From positions 130,918 through 136,066 of the forward strand of contig NZ_ML142860.1 in NCBI RefSeq assembly GCF_004138495.1: a stretch of 5,149 nucleotides of DNA. Direction: 5' to 3'. Of this stretch, positions 1 through 4,590 are shown piece after piece (position 1 is the first letter of the stretch; each line of letters opens with the position of its first letter). The stretch comes from Phytoactinopolyspora endophytica. Lineage in GTDB: Bacteria > Actinomycetota > Actinomycetes > Jiangellales > Jiangellaceae. The notes under the pieces were generated by a model that saw only the letters and a list, made by a program, of their open reading frames with translations, ran no database searches and was not told the origin of the DNA. Both the position numbers and the translations under genes were made by a program.

Positions 1-1002
1 TTCCTCCGGGCTTACAAGGGCGGCCTCGTGGTGATCAGCCACGACGTCGCGCTGCTCGACCAGACCGTGAACCGAGTCTTCCACCTCGACGCCACCAGGG
101 CTGTGCTCGACCTCTACAACGTCGGCTGGTCGACGTATCTGGAGCAGCGCGAGACTGACGAACGTCGGCGTCGCCGGGAACGGACCAATGCGGAGAAGAA
201 GGCCACGGCTCTGAAGGCGCAGGCGGACCGGATGCGCTACAAGGCGACGAAGGCGACTGCGGCGCAGAACATGGACCGGCGGGCGGAGCGCCTGATGTCC
301 GGCCTGGAGGACGAACGTCGCTCGGAGAAGGTCGCGAAGCTGCGCTTCCCGCAGCCCGCCCCTTGTGGCAAGACACCGCTCACCGCCACGGGGCTGTCGA
401 AATCCTATGGGTCGCTGGAAGTGTTCACCGACGTCGATCTCGCCATCGACCGGGGGAGCCGAGTCGTCGTACTGGGCCTCAACGGTGCCGGAAAGACGAC
501 GCTTCTACGCCTCTTGGGCGGTATAGAGGTACCGGATACGGGCGCGGTACATGCAGGACACGGCCTGCGACTCGGGTATTACGCCCAGGAGCACGAGACG
601 CTGGACACATCTCGGACGGTGCTGGAAAATATGCGCAGCGCGGCGCCGGATCTCGCTGATGTGGAGGTACGGCGGGTTCTGGGATCTTTTCTCTTCTCCG
701 GCGACGCGGTGGACAAGCCCGCCTCGGTCCTTTCGGGTGGGGAGAAGACACGGCTGGCTCTCGCCGCATTGGTGGTGTCGAGCGCTAATGTGCTCCTGCT
801 CGACGAGCCGACCAACAACTTGGACCCTGCGTCCCGGGAGGAGGTGCTAGGGGCGCTGCGCTCCTTCGAAGGCGCGATTGTGCTTGTCACGCACGACGAG
901 GGAGCAGTTGAGGCGCTTGCGCCGGAACGGGTTCTGCTGTTGCCTGACGGCGCCGAAGACCTCTGGAATGCTGAGTATAGAGATCTTGTCACGTTAGCCT
1001 AA
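1..1002 (+). CDS. ABC-F family ATPase, 5'-truncated by the window edge (Rv1473-like)
   Basis: The frame is open from base 1 to the TAA at 1000-1002, giving the last 333 residues of a protein whose start lies upstream. ABC-F proteins carry two ATPase domains and no membrane domain. They bind the ribosomal E site and act in translation or in resistance to ribosome-targeting antibiotics. Visible here (fragment numbering): the H-loop of the first ATPase domain (VISHD, His14); a long charged, Arg/Lys-rich linker (about 38-115), the arm that reaches toward the P-site tRNA in this family; then the complete second ATPase domain with Walker A GLNGAGKTT (159-167, Lys165), signature LSGGE (244-248), Walker B VLLLDEPTNNLD (264-275, catalytic Glu269) and H-loop VTHD (His298). 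No membrane segment is seen. All catalytic motifs are intact. The downstream small HTH gene recalls the Rv1473/Rv1473A pair of mycobacteria (from memory). Whether it is a resistance factor or a housekeeping translation factor cannot be told from the sequence. Confidence 0.95.
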   Translation, partial: FLRAYKGGLVVISHDVALLDQTVNRVFHLDATRAVLDLYNVGWSTYLEQRETDERRRRRERTNAEKKATALKAQADRMRYKATKATAAQNMDRRAERLMSGLEDERRSEKVAKLRFPQPAPCGKTPLTATGLSKSYGSLEVFTDVDLAIDRGSRVVVLGLNGAGKTTLLRLLGGIEVPDTGAVHAGHGLRLGYYAQEHETLDTSRTVLENMRSAAPDLADVEVRRVLGSFLFSGDAVDKPASVLSGGEKTRLALAALVVSSANVLLLDEPTNNLDPASREEVLGALRSFEGAIVLVTHDEGAVEALAPERVLLLPDGAEDLWNAEYRDLVTLA

Positions 1003-1004
1003 GA

Positions 1005-1018
1005 CTGCTACCTAGCAG
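1005..1018 (+). repeat. Short inverted repeat just after the ABC-F stop
   Basis: CTGCTA (1005-1010) and TAGCAG (1013-1018) are perfect inverted arms separated by CC, beginning two bases after the ABC-F stop codon. As RNA it would be a 5-bp stem with a 4-base loop. There is no T-run and the stem is weak, so it is unlikely to be an efficient terminator. It could be an mRNA-processing hairpin, a regulator site or chance. Confidence 0.3.
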
Positions 1019-1087
1019 GCGATTTCCTTCAGGAGTGGGATTGATCTTGCGTTCGGGTGGCGAAAAACCGTAATGGGACAGATCATG

Positions 1088-1125
1088 GTCCTCTGTCATG
1101 GAGGACAAACGAAAACGGGGAGGAC
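1088..1125 (+). promoter_or_regulatory. Leader of the small HTH gene with two alternative pairings around the Shine-Dalgarno
   Basis: GTCCTC (1088-1093) is complementary to GAGGAC at two places: 1101-1106, giving a 6-bp hairpin with a 7-base loop, and 1120-1125, which overlaps the ribosome binding site of the GTG at 1128. The two pairings exclude each other. The first leaves the Shine-Dalgarno free and the second hides it. This is a pattern seen directly. A switching function is inference, and each stem is only 6 bp. The DNA inverted repeat 1088-1106 could instead be a regulator binding site. Confidence 0.3.
1117..1124 (+). promoter_or_regulatory. Ribosome binding site deciding the GTG 1128 start
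   Basis: GGGGAGGA is a strong Shine-Dalgarno match 3-4 bases before the GTG at 1128. The spacing is a little short. The alternative ATG at 1098 has no comparable site upstream, so this site favours the GTG start. Confidence 0.65.
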
Positions 1126-1127
1126 GC

Positions 1128-1349
1128 GTGGCCGACAAGTTGGTAAAAGGCGCGCGGATCAGTGGAGGAGTACGCGACAAGCTCGCCACTGACCTGAAGA
1201 AGCAGTACGAGAGCGGCAAGAGCATCCGCGAGCTGGCATCGGAGACGGGCCGTTCCTACGGCTTCATTCACCGGCTACTTTCTGAGGCTGGTGTGACACT
1301 ACGTGGACGTGGTGGTGCCACCCGAGGTAAGGCTCGGAAGAAGGCGTAA
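1128..1349 (+). CDS. Small basic helix-turn-helix protein (Rv1473A-like)
   Basis: A 73-residue protein starting at GTG 1128 and ending at TAA 1347-1349. Residues about 32-56 (SIRELASETGRSYGFIHRLL and following) fit a helix-turn-helix: a first helix with IRELA, a turn around ETGRS, and a recognition helix YGFIHRLLSEAG. The tail (59-73) is Gly/Arg/Lys-rich and would add non-specific nucleic-acid contacts. There is no ligand domain or signal peptide. I recall closely similar small actinobacterial proteins starting MA-(D/E)-x-L-x-KG and ending in GRGGATRGK, which supports this start over the in-frame ATG at 1098 that would add ten residues. It lies 125 bases after the ABC-F stop, and a stem-loop terminator follows, so the two are probably one unit. 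A weak promoter-like pair (TTGCGT 1047-1052, TAATGG 1071-1076, 18-base spacer) may add separate expression. The role is probably DNA binding; the target is unknown. Confidence 0.85.
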   Translation: MADKLVKGARISGGVRDKLATDLKKQYESGKSIRELASETGRSYGFIHRLLSEAGVTLRGRGGATRGKARKKA

Positions 1350-1386
1350 CCACCTTGGCAGGGCGCTGAGGAAACTCCGCGCTGAC

Positions 1387-1414
1387 GGCACCGCTCGCTG
1401 ACGCGGGCGGTGCC
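1387..1414 (+). terminator. Stem-loop terminator after the HTH gene
   Basis: GGCACCGCTCGC (1387-1398) pairs with GCGGGCGGTGCC (1403-1414) over 12 positions, with one T-G wobble and a TGAC tetraloop. It begins 37 bases after the HTH stop codon. No T-run follows, which is common for actinobacterial intrinsic terminators. It is the strongest hairpin in the window and closes the ABC-F/HTH unit. Confidence 0.75.
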
Positions 1415-1530
1415 AGAGCCGGAGTCCTTCGGCGCCATGCCGGTGCGTCACGGCCTGCCCACGGGCCTTCTGGGGCCGGTCGCTGTTTCGGCGTGCAGGA
1501 AGAGTGCAGCTCGCCGCCGTGTTGTCCGGT

Positions 1531-1559
1531 CTGGGACGATGCTGTCCCGGTATCCGGAT
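1531..1559 (+). promoter_or_regulatory. Hairpin and ATCCGGAT palindrome in the leader of the ABC exporter gene
   Basis: CTGGGAC (1531-1537) and GTCCCGG (1544-1550) form a 7-bp stem with one wobble and a 6-base loop. The perfect 8-bp palindrome ATCCGGAT follows at 1552-1559, 13 bases before the Shine-Dalgarno. The 174 bases between the terminator and the GTG start hold no credible gene and no clear -35/-10 pair, so the promoter of the exporter is not identified. The hairpin could be a leader structure and the palindrome a regulator half-site pair; neither is proven. Confidence 0.25.
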
Positions 1560-1572
1560 GTGCACGATAGGC

Positions 1573-1580
1573 GAGGAGGT
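1573..1580 (+). promoter_or_regulatory. Near-perfect Shine-Dalgarno of the ABC exporter
   Basis: GAGGAGGT lies 8 bases upstream of GTG 1589, close to the ideal complement of the 16S rRNA 3' end. It selects GTG 1589 over the in-frame ATGs at 1595 and 1607 and predicts efficient translation. Confidence 0.85.
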
Positions 1581-1588
1581 CCTTCACG

Positions 1589-3526
1589 GTGTCGATGGGC
1601 GGCCCTATGGGCAGCGGGTGGATGGCATCGAGGTCGTTCTCCCGGGATCGCAGCGTGACCGAGCGTCGCCTGGCCCGTGGGACGACGCGACGGATCCTCG
1701 GCTACGCCAGACCTTACCGTCGCCAGATCGCGATCTTCTTGGCCACCGCGGTGGCGTCGGCCGCATCCGCGGCCGCCGTGCCGTTGTTGCTGAAGGTTGT
1801 GATCGACGACGGCGTGGTTCCGGCTGACCGCGGCGTCGTCGTCTGGGGAGCCGTTGCTGTTGCCTCGCTCGCCGTGCTGGACGCCGGTCTCAGTTTGCTG
1901 GGCCGATGGATGTCCGCCCGGGTCGGGGAGGGACTCATCTTCGACCTGCGACGCCAGGTCTTCGACCACGTGCAGCGCCAGCCGATCGCCTTCTTCACGC
2001 GGACCCAGACCGGGTCGCTGGTGTCACGGCTCAACTCTGACGTGGTCGGGGCGCAGCAGGCGTTCACAGGAACGCTGTCGCAGGTGGTCAGCAACTTCGT
2101 CACGCTCGTGCTGTCGCTGGGCGCGATGGTGATCCTGTCCTGGCAGATCACGATCGTGGTCCTGGTGCTGGTCCCGTTGTTCCTGTTGCCCGCGAGGTTC
2201 ATCGGCCGCAGGCTGGCCGACATCTCTCGGGAGTCGATGCAGCTCAACGCCGAGTTGAGCCAGACCATGACGGAGCGGTTCAACGTCTCCGGTGCGCTAC
2301 TGGTGAAGATCTTCGGCCGTTATCAGCGCGAGAACGAGGGCTTCGGCGAGGGTGCCGCCCGGGTCCGGGACATCGGTGTGGTGCAGGCCCTCTATGCCCG
2401 GTACTTCTTCATCGGCCTGAGCTTCCTGGCGTCGTTCGCAACAGCTGTGGTGTACGGCATCGGCGGCTGGCTGGCCGTGGACGGCACGCTGCAGGTGGGG
2501 ACACTGGTCGCGCTGGCGGCGTTGCTCACCCGTCTCTACGGCCCGCTGACGGCGCTGTCGAACGTCCAGGTCGACATCATGACGGCGCTGGTGAGCTTCG
2601 AGCGGGTCTTCGAGGTCCTCGATCTCAAGCCGATCGTGCGTGACGCTCCGGACGCCCGGCCGCTTCAGGGCGGTGCGGCGACCGGCCGCCCAGGTGAACC
2701 GGACAGTACCGGGGATGTCCAGCTGTCGGTCGAGCTCGACGACGTCTGGTTCCGCTACCCGTCAGCCGAGGATGTCTCACTCGCCTCGCTGGAGTCTGCA
2801 GCCCGCGCGAACAGCGAGGGCTCCGACGAAGATGTGCTGCGGGGTGTCTCTTTCCGCATCGAACCCGGTCAGATGGTGGCGCTCGTGGGGCCGTCCGGGG
2901 CCGGGAAGACCACGATCACCGGCCTGGTCGCGCGCCTTTACGACCCCACCAGGGGAGTCGTGCGAGTCGGCGGCCGCGACGTCCGGCGGTCGACGCTGGA
3001 GTCCTTGCACGACGCCGTCGGCGTGGTGACCCAGGATGCGCACATGTTCCACGACACGATTCGGTTCAATCTTGCCTACGCGCGCCCAGAGGCCACGGAC
3101 GAGGAGTTGCTCGCCGCGGCCGACGCCGCTCAGATCGGGGATCTGCTGCGCTCGCTCCCGGACGGGCTCGACACGCTCGTCGGGGATCGGGGTTACCGGC
3201 TCTCCGGAGGGGAGAAGCAGCGGATGGCGATCGCGAGGCTGCTGCTGAAGGCGCCGCGAGTCGTCGTCTTGGACGAGGCGACTGCGCATCTGGACTCCGA
3301 GTCCGAGGTGGCCGTCCAACGAGCGTTGAAGACCGCCTTGACCGGGCGGACGTCGCTGGTCATCGCACATCGGCTGTCGACGGTGCGGGACGCGGACACG
3401 ATTCTCGTGGTGGACGACGGACGGATCGTGGAGCGTGGCACGCACGAGGAGCTGCTTCTGCACGGCGGGTTGTATGCGGAGCTGTATCGGACCCAGTTCG
3501 CTACTCAAGCTCAGACTGCCGGGTAG
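1589..3526 (+). CDS. Type I ABC exporter half-transporter (fused permease and ATPase)
   Basis: A complete 645-residue protein, GTG 1589 to TAG 3524-3526, acting in the cytoplasmic membrane as a homodimer or heterodimer that exports an unknown substrate. The N-terminal region (1-45) is basic. Six membrane segments are visible at about 47-70, 83-105, 165-184, 186-204, 272-294 and 302-320. The ATPase domain follows a linker (about 350-378) with A-loop Tyr390, Walker A GPSGAGKTT (434-442, Lys440), Q-loop Gln482, signature LSGGE (538-542), Walker B VVVLDE (558-563, catalytic Glu563), a D-loop reading AHLD (566-569) rather than the usual SALD, and H-loop His594. All catalytic residues are present, so it should be active. 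There is a longer-than-usual stretch between A-loop and Walker A (50 residues from Tyr to Lys, against about 31 in Sav1866 or MsbA), which I recall as typical of an actinobacterial subfamily. No partner half-transporter is adjacent, so a homodimer is the simplest reading. The family covers drug, lipid and peptide exporters; the substrate cannot be inferred here. Confidence 0.95.
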   Translation: MSMGGPMGSGWMASRSFSRDRSVTERRLARGTTRRILGYARPYRRQIAIFLATAVASAASAAAVPLLLKVVIDDGVVPADRGVVVWGAVAVASLAVLDAGLSLLGRWMSARVGEGLIFDLRRQVFDHVQRQPIAFFTRTQTGSLVSRLNSDVVGAQQAFTGTLSQVVSNFVTLVLSLGAMVILSWQITIVVLVLVPLFLLPARFIGRRLADISRESMQLNAELSQTMTERFNVSGALLVKIFGRYQRENEGFGEGAARVRDIGVVQALYARYFFIGLSFLASFATAVVYGIGGWLAVDGTLQVGTLVALAALLTRLYGPLTALSNVQVDIMTALVSFERVFEVLDLKPIVRDAPDARPLQGGAATGRPGEPDSTGDVQLSVELDDVWFRYPSAEDVSLASLESAARANSEGSDEDVLRGVSFRIEPGQMVALVGPSGAGKTTITGLVARLYDPTRGVVRVGGRDVRRSTLESLHDAVGVVTQDAHMFHDTIRFNLAYARPEATDEELLAAADAAQIGDLLRSLPDGLDTLVGDRGYRLSGGEKQRMAIARLLLKAPRVVVLDEATAHLDSESEVAVQRALKTALTGRTSLVIAHRLSTVRDADTILVVDDGRIVERGTHEELLLHGGLYAELYRTQFATQAQTAG

Positions 3527-3564
3527 GACGCGGGCCTGCCGAGGCGAGATTCGTCCCGGCGTCC
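3526..3564 (+). terminator. Possible stem-loop terminator after the ABC exporter
   Basis: GGACGCGGG (3526-3534) can pair with CCC (3555-3557) and GCGTCC (3559-3564), with G3558 bulged: nine base pairs around a 20-base loop. It starts at the last base of the exporter stop codon. The loop is long and there is no T-run, so termination is plausible but weaker than at 1387-1414. Confidence 0.4.
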
Positions 3565-3574
3565 GCATCGTTTG

Positions 3575-3580
3575 TATCGT
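3575..3580 (+). promoter_or_regulatory. Possible -10 element for a leaderless lipoprotein transcript
   Basis: TATCGT matches the TANNNT pattern of actinobacterial -10 elements and ends 6 bases before ATG 3587, which puts the expected transcript start at or next to the A of the ATG. No Shine-Dalgarno precedes this ATG, as expected for a leaderless mRNA. No good -35 is visible; TTCGTC at 3550-3555 is a weak candidate with a 19-base spacer. Confidence 0.35.
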
Positions 3581-3586
3581 GGGCTC

Positions 3587-4414
3587 ATGCACCACGTAGA
3601 CGGCCGGGCGTGCCGCATTCGTCGTTTGTGGACCGGTGGCTCGCCGTCTCAGCTCGACGGTGCGGCGCGCCGGGTTCTGCCGACGGTGATGGTGGTCATC
3701 GGTCTCACGGTCGCCGCGTGCGGCTCCGACAACGGCGACGCCGCTGACGACGCGGTCGCCGAGCGCAGTGATGGCGACGACGGCGGTGAGTCGGTGGATG
3801 GACAGGACCCCGCGAACGGCGAGACAGAGGATCCCGGGCAGGCCGACGGCGACGAATCCGGCGGCGAGGACACCGGCGACGAGCACGCTGACGGAGAGCC
3901 CGAGAACGCCGAGGCCGGCGGGGAAGGCGACCGGACCGCGCCGCAGGACGAACCGGTGGACGACGGTACGGACGACGGCGAGGACGAGTCGCCGGACAGC
4001 CCTGCGGCGAGCAATGTCCCGGACGAGTGCCCGGAGGAGGTGCGGGAGGTCGGGGACCGCATCACCGGCGACTTCGAATACGTCGAGGTGCCTCCGACGG
4101 AGGACGTCGCCATACTCACCTGCGATTGGCGAGACTCGGGTAAGTCGATCGCGAGCATCGAGGTCAGCTTCTCGCAAGAGCTGATCGGCACCGACCTGGC
4201 CGACGTGGAGGGTGCCGAGGACACCTCCGTAGGCGATGTCGACGGGTACGTGATGCGAGCCGCGCACGACAAGGCGCAAGCGAACATGTTCCAGTTCCAC
4301 GTCGCCGGCGTGTATGTCACCGGCGGCTCCATCGAGGTCGAGGACGTCGATCAGGGCGACGTGCTGGAGCTCGCCGAGGCTGCGGTCGACGCGCTCGCGG
4401 AGGCGTCCGGCTGA
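3587..4414 (+). CDS. Secreted lipoprotein with acidic disordered linker and small two-cysteine C-terminal domain
   Basis: Starting at ATG 3587 this is 275 residues, ending at TGA 4412-4414. A long N-terminal stretch containing RR is followed by a hydrophobic core (VLPTVMVVIGLTVAAC) with lipobox VAAC, so signal peptidase II would cleave before Cys45, which becomes lipid-anchored on the outer face of the membrane. Residues 46-145 form a low-complexity linker: by my count 37 of 100 are Asp or Glu, only two are Arg and none is Lys. Such a linker would be disordered and could span the cell wall. The C-terminal part (about 146-275) has two cysteines, Cys148 and Cys179 (the latter in LTCDW), that could form a disulfide, then alternating strands and a final Ala/Leu/Glu helix. 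The Cys...C-x-W layout and helical end are reminiscent of DUF3558-type actinobacterial lipoproteins, but this is a weak resemblance from memory. Function unknown. TTG 3572 is a possible earlier start adding five residues; neither start has a Shine-Dalgarno. Confidence 0.85.
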   Translation: MHHVDGRACRIRRLWTGGSPSQLDGAARRVLPTVMVVIGLTVAACGSDNGDAADDAVAERSDGDDGGESVDGQDPANGETEDPGQADGDESGGEDTGDEHADGEPENAEAGGEGDRTAPQDEPVDDGTDDGEDESPDSPAASNVPDECPEEVREVGDRITGDFEYVEVPPTEDVAILTCDWRDSGKSIASIEVSFSQELIGTDLADVEGAEDTSVGDVDGYVMRAAHDKAQANMFQFHVAGVYVTGGSIEVEDVDQGDVLELAEAAVDALAEASG

Positions 4415-4433
4415 CGCGTATGCACCGCATCCC

Positions 4434-4447
4434 GCACGCTGTCGTGC
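4434..4447 (+). terminator. Weak hairpin after the lipoprotein gene
   Basis: GCACG (4434-4438) and CGTGC (4443-4447) are perfect arms around a CTGT loop, 20 bases after the lipoprotein stop. At 5 bp with no T-run it is a poor terminator on its own. It is the only candidate between this gene and the next promoter. Confidence 0.25.
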
Positions 4448-4490
4448 CGTGGCGTGTGCCGGCAGACCAGCGTAGCCCTGAGCGGAGTTA

Positions 4491-4510
4491 ACGAAACCGT
4501 CACGAACCGT
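4491..4510 (+). repeat. Near-direct repeat just upstream of the -35 of the LacI-type gene
   Basis: ACGAAACCGT (4491-4500) is followed after one base by ACGAACCGT (4502-4510), differing by one A, and the second copy abuts the TTGACA -35 element. Spacing of 11 bases is about one helical turn, so an activator or upstream-element role is possible. Chance is also possible. Confidence 0.25.
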
Positions 4511-4536
4511 TGACATCTCGGCGTCCTATCTATCAT
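4510..4536 (+). promoter_or_regulatory. Sigma-70-type promoter of the LacI-family gene
   Basis: A perfect -35 TTGACA (4510-4515) and a good -10 TATCAT (4531-4536, five of six consensus bases) are separated by 15 bases, shorter than the ideal 17. The predicted transcript start is about 4543, inside the first operator-like repeat. The position and quality stand out against the GC-rich surroundings. Confidence 0.6.
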
Positions 4537-4540
4537 GCTG

Positions 4541-4570
4541 ATTTGCACGTTCAAATTTGCACGTTCAAAT
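4541..4570 (+). promoter_or_regulatory. Tandem 14-bp repeat: probable twin LacI-type operators
   Basis: ATTTGCACGTTCAA occurs twice in perfect tandem (4541-4554 and 4555-4568), followed by AT. Read as TTTGCACGTTCAAA (4542-4555 and 4556-4569), each unit is a pseudo-palindrome with 12 of 14 positions symmetric, TTTG and CAAA arms and a central ACGT. An even-length palindrome with a central CG is the usual form of LacI/GalR-family operators. The pair lies just after the -10 element, over the expected transcript start, and before the Shine-Dalgarno of a LacI-family gene, so bound repressor would block initiation or early elongation. The protein most likely to bind is that gene's own product. Confidence 0.7.
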
Positions 4571-4579
4571 CACTGGCCT

Positions 4580-4584
4580 GAGGA
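4580..4584 (+). promoter_or_regulatory. Ribosome binding site of the LacI-family gene
   Basis: GAGGA lies 6 bases before GTG 4591. It supports this start; no other start codon in frame near the HTH has a comparable site. Confidence 0.65.
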
Positions 4585-4590
4585 TCAATA

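Noticed and set aside
1098..1127. ATG 1098 as the start of the small HTH protein
   Set aside because: It has no Shine-Dalgarno, while GTG 1128 follows GGGGAGGA and gives the N-terminus I recall from homologues. Not fully excluded because the GTG spacing is short.
1085..1195. A 36-codon leader reading frame (ATG 1085) overlapping the HTH start, as a leader peptide
   Set aside because: No ribosome binding site, no stalling-type motif, and it runs far into the HTH gene, so a regulatory leader peptide is not supported.
1410..1658. A + strand open frame between the terminator and the exporter start
   Set aside because: It begins inside the terminator stem, has no Shine-Dalgarno, and runs into the exporter gene in another frame with no domain signal.
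3572..3586. TTG 3572 as the lipoprotein start
   Set aside because: TTG is a rare start, no Shine-Dalgarno precedes it, and the putative -10 element would lie inside the coding region. ATG 3587 is more economical.
1589..4414. Exporter, lipoprotein and neighbours as a new defence or toxin-export system
   Set aside because: The genes appear to be separate transcription units with standard family signatures. There is no nuclease, toxin, precursor peptide or maturation enzyme in the window.
2777..4516. A very long open frame on the - strand opposite the exporter ATPase domain and the lipoprotein gene
   Set aside because: It is antisense to two genes with clear protein signatures. GC-rich codon bias often leaves such frames open. 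Its translation is Arg/His/Val-rich without any recognisable motif.
4541..4570. The tandem repeat as a CRISPR remnant or a mobile-element target-site duplication
   Set aside because: The units abut without spacers, there is no element between or beside them, and the position and symmetry fit operators.
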